From the NCBI GenBank assembly GCA_029256705.1, contig JAQSXK010000003.1, positions 78,373 through 142,372 of the forward strand: DNA of 64,000 nt, read 5' to 3'. This document shows positions 26,386 through 34,482 of this stretch, one piece after another. A model generated the notes under the pieces. It made no database searches, had not been told where the DNA came from, and saw only the letters and a program-made list of their open reading frames with translations. Within the stretch, counting starts at the first letter, position 1, and the number at the start of each line of letters is the position of its first letter. This stretch comes from Clostridia bacterium (GTDB lineage Bacteria; Bacillota; Clostridia; TANB77; CAG-465). Position numbers and translations under genes: made by a program.

Positions 26386-27975
26386 ATGATAAAAGACTAT
26401 ACTATTACATCTACAAAAGTATATAAAGTTGGAGCATATGTAAGATTATCTAGAGAAGATGAAGATACAAACAATTTTGAATCTCAAAGTATAACCAATC
26501 AAAAAGAATTCCTAACAAGTTATGTGCTGGAGAATGGATGGAACTTGGTTAATATATATTCAGATGATGGATATAGTGGTACTAATTTCAATAGACCTGG
26601 ATTTGAGAAACTTATTGAAGATATTGAATCTGGTTTAATTGATATGGTTATTACGAAAGACTTATCGAGATTTGGTAGAGACTATATTACAACTGGTTAT
26701 TATCTTGAAAAGTATTTTCCTGAAAAAAGAATAAGATATATAGCTATAAATGACGGTATTGATACTGCAGTTGATAATACAAGTAATGATATGACACCTT
26801 TTAGAGCAGTATTTAATGATATGTATGCTAAGGATATATCAAAGAAAGTTAGGACATCTCTTAAAACAAAACAGATAAAAGGTGAGTATTTAGGTACTAC
26901 AGCGCCATATGGATATAACAAGGATAAAGAGTCAAAAGGAAAACTTGTTATTGATGAAGAGTCTTCTGTATATGTTAAAAGAATATTTAGAGAGTTTTTG
27001 TCTGGTAAATCTATTAATTCAATTAAAGATGGACTAATAAGAGACTCTTTACAAACACCATCAGGATATAGGAGAATAAAAAATTCTCAAAAGTGGATGC
27101 AAGGTGTTTGGTGCTATACTACTATAGTTAGGATACTTAAAAACGAAGCATATATAGGACATACAATCCAAAACAAAAAGCAGAAGATTAGCTACAAAGT
27201 AAAAAAACAAATAGACATACCTAGAATTAATTGGATTAAAGTAGAAAATACACATGAACCTATAATATCTTTAGGGGATTTTAATAAAGTACAGAAAATA
27301 CTTCAAAACAGGTCGTATATACCAAACAAAGGTAAGCCACATTTGCTAAGTGGATTATTATTCTGTGGACAGTGTGGAGCAAGAGTTACTTTTTTAAATA
27401 GATATGAAAAAGGTAAGTTCAATTGTAAATGTATTGTAGCTAAGAATAATAATAGGCTTAATCTTTGTGATATGAAACCTGTAAAAGAAGAAAATATTGA
27501 ATTTTGTTTAAGAAAGGCATTAGTTAAACTTTCAAAAGAATATGTAGATGTAAAAGATATAAAAAATGTATCATGTAAGTCAAATATTGATAAACTTATA
27601 GATACAAAGAAATCTGAAAAGAGTATATTGGAAAATAAATTAAGTGATTCTAAGAAAATACATTTGAACTTGTATAAAGATAAAGTAGCTGGAATTATAA
27701 ATGAAACTGAATTCTTAGAATTTACGAAACAATTAAATGAGGAAAAAGAAAATTGTGAAAATAGAATAACTGAACTATCAAAAGAAATAGTACAGTTAAA
27801 AGGTAACAATATAAATGATAGCAAAGTAGAAACAATAATTAAAGAATTTTTACAATTTAAAAAGCTAGATAGAAATATTGTTAGACAATTAGTTAATAGA
27901 ATAACAATATATAATGATAACAAATTAGAAATAGAGTTTGCTTTTAGCAATCCAGAAATTATAAAATTAAAATAA
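26386..27975 (+). CDS. Large serine recombinase (site-specific integrase/excisionase)
   Basis: A 529-residue recombinase of the TnpX/SpoIVCA class. The resolvase domain (about residues 13-160) has YVRLSRED with catalytic Ser22, the SDDGYSGTNFNRPGF segment and KDLSRFGRDY with its conserved arginines. A recombinase domain follows (GTTAPYGYNKD, VKRIFREFLSGKSINSIK), then a zinc ribbon starting LLFCGQCGARVTF with later cysteines, and a coiled-coil C-terminal region (about 410-480) typical of the class. It starts at ATG after AGGAGGG. It is the last gene before attR, as usual for such elements, and is the obvious enzyme for insertion into and removal from the hydrolase gene. Confidence 0.96.
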   Translation: MIKDYTITSTKVYKVGAYVRLSREDEDTNNFESQSITNQKEFLTSYVLENGWNLVNIYSDDGYSGTNFNRPGFEKLIEDIESGLIDMVITKDLSRFGRDYITTGYYLEKYFPEKRIRYIAINDGIDTAVDNTSNDMTPFRAVFNDMYAKDISKKVRTSLKTKQIKGEYLGTTAPYGYNKDKESKGKLVIDEESSVYVKRIFREFLSGKSINSIKDGLIRDSLQTPSGYRRIKNSQKWMQGVWCYTTIVRILKNEAYIGHTIQNKKQKISYKVKKQIDIPRINWIKVENTHEPIISLGDFNKVQKILQNRSYIPNKGKPHLLSGLLFCGQCGARVTFLNRYEKGKFNCKCIVAKNNNRLNLCDMKPVKEENIEFCLRKALVKLSKEYVDVKDIKNVSCKSNIDKLIDTKKSEKSILENKLSDSKKIHLNLYKDKVAGIINETEFLEFTKQLNEEKENCENRITELSKEIVQLKGNNINDSKVETIIKEFLQFKKLDRNIVRQLVNRITIYNDNKLEIEFAFSNPEIIKLK

Positions 27976-28000
27976 AAAGAAAACGTTATGGAAAAATCTA

Positions 28001-28025
28001 TTCCAAATTTGCGACTAGGTGGGTA
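28001..28025 (+). other. attR: element arm and core
   Basis: Element arm TTCCAAATTTGC (28001-28012), eight spacer bases including GACTAGG, then core TGGGTA (28020-28025) followed by host sequence CATGTAG. Joined to the left end, the arms form an inverted repeat with 11 of 12 bases matching and 16 bases between them. Confidence 0.8.
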
Positions 28026-28295
28026 CATGTAGATAAAAGGGTTGGTACACCAATTTGTCCTAGAGGAGGATATCCTTTATTACAAAATGGATCAAGAGGA
28101 GTATATGTAGCTGTTTTACAAGATGCTTTAAATAGTCTAGGATATAGCGCAGGTACTATTGATGGTTTATTTGGAAATAGAACAAAAGACGCAGTAATGC
28201 GTTTTCAAAGAGCTAATGATATATCTGCAGATGGTATAGTTGGATGTTCTACTTGGGAAAAATTAACTAGTAAAGCAAACGGCGCAGGAATATAA
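28020..28295 (+). pseudogene. 3' part of the interrupted M15 hydrolase: third zinc ligand and peptidoglycan-binding domain
   Basis: From TGGGTA onward, in the frame of the 5' part, it reads W-V-H-V-D-K-R, in which the histidine matches the third zinc ligand of M15 peptidases (W-x-H-x-D). Then comes a PG_binding_1 domain: GSRGVYVAVLQDALNSLGY, TIDGLFGNRTKDAVMRFQ, ADGIVGCSTW. It ends at TAA 28293-28295. It has no start codon or ribosome binding site of its own, so it is silent unless the element is removed or read through. The sequence is intact, without stops or frameshifts, which argues against long-term decay. Confidence 0.92.
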
Positions 28296-28297
28296 AG

Positions 28298-28330
28298 AAA
28301 AACCTATCCAAAATTACTGGATAGGTTTTC
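28298..28330. terminator. Bidirectional terminator between hydrolase 3' part and minus-strand gene
   Basis: AAAACCTATCC and GGATAGGTTTT form a perfect 11-bp stem with a nine-base loop and A/T runs on both sides, placed between two convergent genes. Confidence 0.85.
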
Positions 28331-28336
28331 AGTTTG

Positions 28337-28696
28337 TTAATTATCTAAAATTGGTAAGTTTCCGCCTACATTATCTGATTCGATTTCATCTAAAACTATT
28401 AAATAGTAGTCTTTCTCAGCTTTTAGTAAAGGTTCCAATTCATAAGCTTTGAGCTCAGTAAGGCGTTCTATTGAAATTACATCAACTATATCAGCAATTT
28501 TGAGAAGTAACCGTTTTTTGCTGATTTTGTAATTCAGCTCTTTAGATGTTTCGAACGCAAAATATATCAAATCGTTTAATTTGCTTTCGTCGTAGTTGTT
28601 TGATTTTTTTATACTTTCCATGAACTCATTGTATAGTTCTTCATTAATTGTGACATTGTCACAGTATTCATTTGAATACAATTTTTTGGTTTTCAT
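28337..28696 (-). CDS. Unknown 119-residue protein
   Basis: Not recognised. It is a soluble, charged, helix-rich protein with SIERLTELKAYELEPLLKAE in its C-terminal half and an acidic end. I use the ATG at 28694-28696, since GGAGG precedes it; the upstream in-frame ATG at 28711 overlaps that site. It has its own consensus promoter and lies just outside the right end of the element, transcribed towards it, sharing a terminator with the hydrolase. Confidence 0.65.
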   Translation of the reverse strand: MKTKKLYSNEYCDNVTINEELYNEFMESIKKSNNYDESKLNDLIYFAFETSKELNYKISKKRLLLKIADIVDVISIERLTELKAYELEPLLKAEKDYYLIVLDEIESDNVGGNLPILDN

Positions 28697-28751
28697 ATAT
28701 ATATCCTCCATAAAATAATTATTTTTTGGTTAATAATGGTATAACGCAATT

Positions 28752-28780
28752 ATTATATCACAAATATTATGTAAAGTCAA
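28752..28780 (-). promoter_or_regulatory. Promoter of the 119-residue protein gene
   Basis: Read on the minus strand: TTGACT (28780-28775), 17 bases, TATAAT (28757-28752). Confidence 0.8.
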
Positions 28781-28803
28781 CACCTTTTTGAATGTAATAG
28801 ATA

Positions 28804-28832
28804 TTGAATTATATATATTTATATGATATAAT
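28804..28832 (+). promoter_or_regulatory. Promoter of tsaC
   Basis: TTGAAT (28804-28809), 17 bases, TATAAT (28827-28832), about 19 bases before the start codon. Confidence 0.7.
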
Positions 28833-28850
28833 ATATAGTGGTGAATTTAA

Positions 28851-29876
28851 ATGACAAAAATAGGACAAGATATAGGACTTGCTAGTAGATACATAGTTAA
28901 TGGAGAAATAGTAGTATTTCCTACAGAAACGGTATATGGAATAGGAGCAGATGCTACTAATAAAGAGGCAGTAAATAGAATATTTGAGGCAAAGAAAAGG
29001 CCTGCAGATAATCCACTCATTGTACATATATGTAATTTAGAAATGTTAAATAGAGTTGCAAAAAATATAGGTGTAATAGAGAAAAAATTAATTGATAATT
29101 TTTGGCCTGGTCCCATAAGTATAATATTAGAGAAGAATGATTGTATACCATACAATATTACAGCAGGTTTAGATACTGTGGCAGTTAGAATGCCAGATAA
29201 TGAATTAGCTCTTAGACTTATAAAAGAGAGTAACAAACCAATAGCTGCACCTAGTGCTAATATATCATCTAGACCTAGCGGTACATGCATTGAAGATATA
29301 TATGATGAATTAGAGTCATCAGTATCATATTTTATTGATGATGGTTATACACAGGTAGGAATAGAATCTACAGTAGTTAAGGTTATTAATGGAGTAGTTC
29401 AAATTCTAAGGCCTGGTAAAATAACAAAAGAAGATATTTTAAAAGTTACAGACCAAGTTTTGATTGATGATAAATGTTTGAACAAAGTTACTGATAACGA
29501 AAAAGTTCTTTCCCCAGGTATGAAACATAAACATTATGCGCCTGTTACAAAATGCATAGTTATACAAGCTTCTGAACATAATAAGATGGTTAATAAGATG
29601 AATGAATTGATAAGCAAATCAGACGACTTAAGTAAAATTACTATTATGGTTGCTAGTGATAATATAAATAATATAGTTAAAAAAAGCAATGTGAATATAA
29701 TTGATTTAGGTGATAATTTAGATGAAGTTTCTAAAAATTTGTTTTCGTCACTTAGAAAATTGGATAGATTAGATTCAGATATTTGTTATATTCAAGGTTT
29801 TGATTTATCTGGTATAGGTATAGGCATCATGAACAGAATAATTAGAGCATGTAATTATGAAAAAATAGATGTTTAA
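28851..29876 (+). CDS. L-threonylcarbamoyladenylate synthase (Sua5/YwlC type)
   Basis: It makes threonylcarbamoyl-AMP from threonine, bicarbonate and ATP, the first step of the t6A37 modification of ANN-decoding tRNAs. The 341 residues comprise a YrdC domain (about 1-200; FPTETVYGIGADATNKEAV, AKKRPADNPLIVHI, FWPGPISIILEK, VAVRMPDN, APSANISSRPSGT) and the extra C-terminal Sua5 domain, introduced by SPGMKHKHYAP. The start follows a TGGTGA site. It lies between the sporulation block and adk, with its own promoter. Confidence 0.95.
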   Translation: MTKIGQDIGLASRYIVNGEIVVFPTETVYGIGADATNKEAVNRIFEAKKRPADNPLIVHICNLEMLNRVAKNIGVIEKKLIDNFWPGPISIILEKNDCIPYNITAGLDTVAVRMPDNELALRLIKESNKPIAAPSANISSRPSGTCIEDIYDELESSVSYFIDDGYTQVGIESTVVKVINGVVQILRPGKITKEDILKVTDQVLIDDKCLNKVTDNEKVLSPGMKHKHYAPVTKCIVIQASEHNKMVNKMNELISKSDDLSKITIMVASDNINNIVKKSNVNIIDLGDNLDEVSKNLFSSLRKLDRLDSDICYIQGFDLSGIGIGIMNRIIRACNYEKIDV

Positions 29877-29980
29877 AATTAGTTTATTTTCTACAAATTT
29901 CCGTAAAACACTTTACATTTATTGAATTCTGTGGAATAATATATATATAAACTATATTTAAAATTATAGAGGTGATACAA

Positions 29981-30592
29981 ATGATATATGTTATGTTAGG
30001 TGGACCTGCCACTGGAAAGGGTACAAGGTCGGAAATTTTAGCAGATAAGCTAAATATACCACACATTTCAACAGGGGATATTTTAAGAGTAGCCGCGGAA
30101 AGAAATAATGATATAAAACAAAAACTTTCTAAAGGTGAACTTATAACTGATGATGTAATTAATGAATTGCTATATATAAGATTAAGTAGGTCAGATTGTA
30201 AAAATGGTTTTATACTTGATGGATACCCTAGAAAAATAGATCAAGCATATGCATTAGAAGCAATGATGAGAAGGTTAAATATGAGAATAACAGAGGCTGT
30301 TGAATTAATAGTTCCTCGTGAACTTGCGTTTAAAAGAGTTCTAGAAAGAAGAGAATGTCCGAAGTGTGGAAAATCTTTTGGAATAGACTTCCCATCTATG
30401 AATGGGGATAATTGTGATGAGTGTGGAACTAAATTAATAAAAAGGTCAGATGATACTGAGGAAACATTAAAAAAAAGAATGGATGCATATGAAATATTAT
30501 CTAAACCTATATTGGATTACTATAGAAAAAGGGGAATACTTAGAACTATAGATAGTTCTAGTCATCCAGAAAAAATATTAGGAACATTATAA
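29981..30592 (+). CDS. adk: Adenylate kinase, zinc-lid type, with unusual P-loop
   Basis: It interconverts ATP and AMP with ADP. ATG 29981 follows GAGGTGA. The 203-residue product is 10-15 shorter than usual. The P-loop reads GGPATGKGT instead of the near-invariant GPPGAGKGT. ISTGDILR, LDGYPRKIDQA and the LID with CPKC and CDEC zinc pairs are as expected, and RRECPKCGK fits the lid start. The canonical place before map and infA supports the role. The altered P-loop still has the essential GKGT, so activity is likely. Confidence 0.9.
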   Translation: MIYVMLGGPATGKGTRSEILADKLNIPHISTGDILRVAAERNNDIKQKLSKGELITDDVINELLYIRLSRSDCKNGFILDGYPRKIDQAYALEAMMRRLNMRITEAVELIVPRELAFKRVLERRECPKCGKSFGIDFPSMNGDNCDECGTKLIKRSDDTEETLKKRMDAYEILSKPILDYYRKRGILRTIDSSSHPEKILGTL

Positions 30593-30613
30593 TTTATAGA
30601 AAGAGTGATAAAA

Positions 30614-31378
30614 GTGATACATATAAAATCTGAGAAAGAGATAAATTTAATGAGAGAGTCAGCACAAGTTTTAAAACTTGTGCTAAATTCTTTAGAAAAA
30701 GAAATAAAACCAGGAATTACTACAAATTATTTAAATGATGTAGCTGAAAGAATTATAAAGGAAAATGGAGCTATACCATCATTTAAAGGTGTTGAATGTC
30801 CATATAAAGGTGGTAAAACATACACCCATGCATTATGTTTGTCTGTAAATGATGAAATAATACATGGAATTCCTTCAGATAGAGTACTTGAAGAAGGAGA
30901 TATTGTTTGTGTAGATTTAGGAGTATATAAAAATGGATATCATAGCGATGCAGGAAGAACTTTTGGAGTTGGTAAAATTTCTGATGTAGCTAAAAAGTTA
31001 ATTAAAGTAGCTGAAATGGCATTTTTTGAAGGAATAAAATATGCCAAACCAGGATGCAGAATTGGAGATATATCTAATTCCATAGAAAATTTCGTTTTAA
31101 AAAATGGTTTTACTCTATTGGAAGAATATCAAGGACATGGCATAGGAAAAGAAATGCATGAAGATCCAGGCGTACCTAATATGGGTAGAAAAGGTAGTGG
31201 TCCAAGAATTGAAAAGGGTATGGCGCTAGCAATAGAACCAATGATTTGCGAAGGTTCAAATGAGGTTTACGTAAAAAAAGATAAATGGACTATAGCAACA
31301 GTTGATAAAAAACTTACTTCATACTATGAAAATACGATAATAATAACAGAAAATGAACCAGAAATATTGACTTTTTAA
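30614..31378 (+). CDS. map: Methionine aminopeptidase, type I
   Basis: It removes initiator methionine from new proteins. I prefer GTG 30614 (giving M-I-H-I-K-S-E-K-E-I, the family's usual opening) over GTG 30605, because AGAGTGA is then a usable site. About 254 residues. The metal ligands are visible: VCVDLGVYKNGYHSDAGRTF (two aspartates), GHGIGKEMHE (histidine), AIEPMI and the final YENTIIITENE (glutamates). The operon adk-map is tightly spaced; infA has an extra promoter inside the 3' end of this gene. Confidence 0.95.
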   Translation: MIHIKSEKEINLMRESAQVLKLVLNSLEKEIKPGITTNYLNDVAERIIKENGAIPSFKGVECPYKGGKTYTHALCLSVNDEIIHGIPSDRVLEEGDIVCVDLGVYKNGYHSDAGRTFGVGKISDVAKKLIKVAEMAFFEGIKYAKPGCRIGDISNSIENFVLKNGFTLLEEYQGHGIGKEMHEDPGVPNMGRKGSGPRIEKGMALAIEPMICEGSNEVYVKKDKWTIATVDKKLTSYYENTIIITENEPEILTF

Positions 31379-31395
31379 GATAATTATTGTATAAT
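31367..31395 (+). promoter_or_regulatory. Internal promoter for infA and the alpha operon
   Basis: TTGACT (31367-31372) sits across the last codons of map; 17 bases on is TATAAT (31390-31395). It allows infA and later ribosomal genes to be made separately from adk and map. Confidence 0.8.
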
Positions 31396-31461
31396 ATACG
31401 AGTAAACTTTGCAAATAAACTTGCAAGTAAGTTTTATTCAAAAATAGGGGGATTATTAAAC

Positions 31462-31680
31462 ATGGCAAAAGACGATGTAATTGAAGTTGATGGTATAGTA
31501 TCAGAAGCACTACCTAATGCAACATTTAAAGTTAAACTTGAAAATGATCATGAGATTTTAGCACATATTTCTGGTAAGTTAAGAATGAATTATATTAAAA
31601 TATTACCAGGTGATAAAGTTAAATTAGAACTTTCAACTTATGATTTACAAAAGGGTAGAATTACATGGAGAGCTAAGTAA
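31462..31680 (+). CDS. infA: Translation initiation factor IF-1
   Basis: IF-1 binds the 30S A site during initiation. ATG 31462 after AGGGGGA gives the standard 72-residue OB-fold protein: [20 protein letters not shown] at the start, [18 protein letters not shown] and the C-terminal GRITWRAK. An upstream in-frame ATG at 31387 lacks a binding site and would add a non-family extension. The short KOW-protein gene that often sits between map and infA in Firmicutes is absent. Confidence 0.97.
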   Translation: MAKDDVIEVDGIVSEALPNATFKVKLENDHEILAHISGKLRMNYIKILPGDKVKLELSTYDLQKGRITWRAK

Positions 31681-31905
31681 TAACTCTTATTTATTTAATT
31701 TCGTGAAAAAACATAATTCGAATGCGGCTGAAAAGGGTATATGTACCCTATTTGTTTTATGTTTTTCAATATATTAATTCATGTGCAGTTGTACATGAAT
31801 TTAAAGTCTTTTTATTTATCTCATTTCAATAGATAAAAAGCAGCTTAAAGTAATGGTTAAGACTATTTTAAAAATACTTATTTAAGTGTTTAAGGAGGAT
31901 TCAAA
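31681..31905 (+). other. Structured 225-base leader between infA and rpmJ
   Basis: No gene. Several hairpins are visible: an outer stem GAAAAAACATAA (31705-31716) with TTTATGTTTTTC (31756-31767, one bulge) enclosing GGGTAT/GTACCC at 31735-31748; AATTCATGT with ACATGAATT (about 31776-31801); and CTTTTTA...ATCT with AGATAAAAAG near 31808-31840. The size and the place before rpmJ-rpsM suggest a ribosomal-protein leader or attenuator; I know of no matching named element. Confidence 0.5.
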
Positions 31906-32019
31906 ATGAAAGTAAGACCATCTGTAAAAAAGATTTGTGAAAAGTGCAAAGTTATAAGAAGAAACGGTGTCGTAAGAGTAATTTGCGAGACTGCTAAGCA
32001 CAAGCAAAGACAAGGTTAA
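31906..32019 (+). CDS. rpmJ: 50S ribosomal protein L36, zinc type
   Basis: A 37-residue protein, [20 protein letters not shown] followed by [17 protein letters not shown]. It has CEKC, a third cysteine and the final histidine, which bind zinc. ATG 31906 follows a strong AAGGAGG. It is short enough to be missed by length-limited gene finding, but it is certain by sequence and by its place between infA and rpsM. Confidence 0.97.
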   Translation: MKVRPSVKKICEKCKVIRRNGVVRVICETAKHKQRQG

Positions 32020-32039
32020 TAGTGGGGGTGTAAAATTAA

Positions 32040-32411
32040 ATGGCACGTATATCTGGAGTTGACTTACCGAAGTCAAAAATTGCAGAAATAGGACTAACAG
32101 CTATATATGGTATAGGACGTTCTGCATCTAAAAAAATACTAGCAGAAGCTGGTATAGATAGCAATAAGAGAATAAAAGACTTTACTGACGATGATGAAGC
32201 AAAAGTAAGAGCAATAATCGAAAGAGATCATACAGTTGAAGGAGATTTAAGAAAAGAAGTTTCTTTAAACATTAAAAGATTAATGGAAATTAATTGTTAC
32301 AGAGGAAAAAGACATAAAATGAAATTACCTGTAAGAGGACAAAGAACAAAAACAAATGCTAGAACTAGAAAAGGTCCTAGAAAAGTTGTAGCAGGCAAGA
32401 AAGGAGTATAG
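32040..32411 (+). CDS. rpsM: 30S ribosomal protein S13
   Basis: S13 bridges the 30S head to the 50S and contacts P-site tRNA. The 123 residues start [20 protein letters not shown]. The [11 protein letters not shown] segment, [20 protein letters not shown] and the basic tail [14 protein letters not shown] are complete. The start follows TGGGGGTG. It lies three bases before rpsK. Confidence 0.97.
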   Translation: MARISGVDLPKSKIAEIGLTAIYGIGRSASKKILAEAGIDSNKRIKDFTDDDEAKVRAIIERDHTVEGDLRKEVSLNIKRLMEINCYRGKRHKMKLPVRGQRTKTNARTRKGPRKVVAGKKGV

Positions 32412-32414
32412 AAA

Positions 32415-32807
32415 ATGGCAACAAAGAAAAAAGTAGTAACTAAGAAAAAAATCAAAAAAAATATTGCAACTGGTGCTGCTCATATCCAATCTTCATTTAA
32501 CAATACAATTGTAACAATGACAGATACAGAAGGTAATGTTTTATCTTGGGCAAGTGCTGGTGGATTAGGTTTTAAAGGTTCAAGAAAAAATACTCCTTTT
32601 GCAGCAGGCGAAGCAGCTATGACAGCAGCAAATGCAGCAAAAGAACATGGTTTAAAAAGTGTAGAAGTATTCGTTAAAGGACCTGGTTCTGGTAGAGAAG
32701 CAGCTATAAGATCGCTTCAAGCGGCTGGATTGGAAATAAACATGATTAAAGATGTATCTCCAATTCCACATAATGGTTGTAGACCACCAAAAAGAAGAAG
32801 AATATAG
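32415..32807 (+). CDS. rpsK: 30S ribosomal protein S11
   Basis: S11 lies on the 30S platform near the E site. The 130-residue product has a lysine-rich N terminus, then [19 protein letters not shown] and [13 protein letters not shown]. The C-terminal [12 protein letters not shown] is standard. Tight coupling to rpsM (three-base gap, AAGAAAGGAG inside the rpsM end). Confidence 0.98.
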   Translation: MATKKKVVTKKKIKKNIATGAAHIQSSFNNTIVTMTDTEGNVLSWASAGGLGFKGSRKNTPFAAGEAAMTAANAAKEHGLKSVEVFVKGPGSGREAAIRSLQAAGLEINMIKDVSPIPHNGCRPPKRRRI

Positions 32808-32824
32808 TGGGGGTGTAAAATTAA

Positions 32825-33454
32825 ATGGCAAGATATACAGACGCAGTTTGTAAAAAATGTAGAAGAGAAGGATTAAAACTTTTCTTGAAAGGTACTAGAT
32901 GTAATAGTAGCAAATGTGCAATCGATAGAAGAGCATTCGCACCAGGACAACATGGTAAAAATAGATCTAAATTATCAGAATATGGATTACAACTTCGTGC
33001 AAAACAAAGAACTAAAGTTTATTACAGAGTTTCTGAATCTCAATTTAGAAAATATTATGATGAAGCTTTCAGAAGAGAAGGAGTTACTTCAGATACATTA
33101 TTTGAACAATTAGAATTAAGATTAGACAACGTAGCATACAGAATTGGTGTAGGAATGTCAAGAGCAGAATCTAGACAATTAGTAGGTTATGGAATGTTAC
33201 AAGTAAATGGTAAAAACGTAAATATACCTTCATACATACTAAAAATTGGAGATGTAGTTACAATAAAAGAAAACAAAAAAGATAACAAAGCATTAACAAC
33301 AGTTTTAGAAATGAATAAGTCAAAAGTAATTCCATCATGGATTGAAATGAATAAAGATAAATTCGAAGCTAAAATTCTTAGAAAACCAGTAAGAGAAGAT
33401 GTTGATTTAGAAGTAGCTGAAAACTTAATCGTTGAGTTATATTCTAAAAACTAA
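32825..33454 (+). CDS. rpsD: 30S ribosomal protein S4, cysteine-containing form
   Basis: S4 starts 30S assembly and in several bacteria represses alpha-operon genes. The 209-residue product includes the N-terminal zinc-type cysteines (CKKC, later C and C in GTRCNSSKCAID), FAPGQHGKNRSK, and an S4 domain about residues 97-160 (LELRLDNVAYRIG, SRQLVGYGMLQVNGKNV). The start follows TGGGGGTG, the same leader sequence as rpsM. In Firmicutes rpsD is often elsewhere in the genome; here it keeps the alpha-operon position. Confidence 0.97.
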   Translation: MARYTDAVCKKCRREGLKLFLKGTRCNSSKCAIDRRAFAPGQHGKNRSKLSEYGLQLRAKQRTKVYYRVSESQFRKYYDEAFRREGVTSDTLFEQLELRLDNVAYRIGVGMSRAESRQLVGYGMLQVNGKNVNIPSYILKIGDVVTIKENKKDNKALTTVLEMNKSKVIPSWIEMNKDKFEAKILRKPVREDVDLEVAENLIVELYSKN

Positions 33455-33523
33455 TTAAAATAATTTAATTAATCATTTATATAATAGTGCGTGTAATCAG
33501 AGCGTGCTAGAGGGAGGATTAAA

Positions 33524-34465
33524 ATGATTGAAATGCAAAGACCAGAAATAAAATGTGTTGAATTAGATGTAGACACATATTATGCTAAATTTGAAGTTGA
33601 ACCTTTAGAAAGAGGTTTTGGAATAACATTAGGAAATTCATTAAGAAGAATATTACTTTCTTCACTTCCAGGATATGCTTTAAATACAATAAAAATTGAT
33701 GGGGTTACTCATGAATTTGTATCAATACCAGGAGTTACAGAAGATGTTACAGATATAATACTTAACTTAAAACAAGTTTGTATTAAATGTAGCGATACTG
33801 ATGAAAAGACTATGCATATAAAAGCAGTTGGACCATGTGAAGTAAAAGCAAAAGATATAATAACAGATGGAACAGCTAGCATTGTTAATTCAGATTTACA
33901 TATTGCATATGTAGATGAAGGAACAACTTTAAATATTGAAATGACAGCTATAAGAGGTAGAGGGTACATAGTTGCTGACAGAGCAAATGTTACGGCTTTA
34001 AATGTACTTCCTATTGATTCTATATTTACTCCAGTAAAAAAAGTTAATTTTACTGTTGGTAAAACTAGAGTTGGTAAATCTGCAGATTTTGATAGTTTAG
34101 TTATGGAAATTTGGACAAATGGTGTAATTGAACCATTCCAAGCATTAAGTATGGCAGCAAAAATTTTAAATGAACATTTAGAGCTATTTATAGATTTATC
34201 TGAAATAGCAAAAACAATGTCTATTATGTCTCATAAAGAAATATCTAAGAGAGATAAATTATTAGAGACACCAATAGAAGATCTAGACTTCTCTGTAAGA
34301 TCATATAACTGTTTAAAAAGAGCAGGAATGCATGTAGTAGCAGATATTGTTGCTAAAACTGAACACGATATGATTAAGGTTAGAAACTTAGGTAAGAAAT
34401 CACTTGAGGAAGTAATTAATAAAGTAGCAGAATTAGGTTTAGAATTTAGAAAAACTGATGACTAA
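33524..34465 (+). CDS. rpoA: DNA-directed RNA polymerase alpha subunit
   Basis: The alpha dimer nucleates RNA polymerase assembly. The 313 residues are normal: N-terminal domain with FEVEPLERGFGITLGNSLRR and the VLPIDSIFTPVKKVNF stretch, then a linker and the C-terminal domain with LDFSVRSYNCLKRAGMHVVA and VRNLGKKSLEEV, which contacts UP elements and activators. ATG 33524 follows GGGAGG. The 69-base gap before it contains a GCGTG...GAGCGTGC stretch without clear function. Confidence 0.98.
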   Translation: MIEMQRPEIKCVELDVDTYYAKFEVEPLERGFGITLGNSLRRILLSSLPGYALNTIKIDGVTHEFVSIPGVTEDVTDIILNLKQVCIKCSDTDEKTMHIKAVGPCEVKAKDIITDGTASIVNSDLHIAYVDEGTTLNIEMTAIRGRGYIVADRANVTALNVLPIDSIFTPVKKVNFTVGKTRVGKSADFDSLVMEIWTNGVIEPFQALSMAAKILNEHLELFIDLSEIAKTMSIMSHKEISKRDKLLETPIEDLDFSVRSYNCLKRAGMHVVADIVAKTEHDMIKVRNLGKKSLEEVINKVAELGLEFRKTDD

Positions 34466-34482
34466 TTAAGGAGGGAAAAAAA

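Larger units (their letters stand above)
19401..28025 (+). mobile_element. Serine-recombinase element interrupting the M15 hydrolase gene (skin-like candidate)
   Basis: The ends are set by the shared TGGGTA at 19401-19406 and 28020-28025, giving a length of 8,619 bp, a multiple of three. Both halves of the hydrolase lie outside. Contents from left to right: an operator-like repeat with a strong promoter, a 259-residue unknown protein, two very small genes, a 298-residue unknown, a helicase-nuclease, a 326-residue unknown, a 65-residue protein and the large serine recombinase. No phage structural or conjugation genes are present. Joining the ends recreates a site with 12-base arms (11 matching) around the core. 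The position resembles elements such as skin that split sporulation genes and leave the mother-cell chromosome. Confidence 0.9.

Noticed and set aside
27988..28032. 14-codon frame crossing attR
   Set aside because: Tiny, no ribosome binding site, and it would be destroyed by recombination; chance frame.
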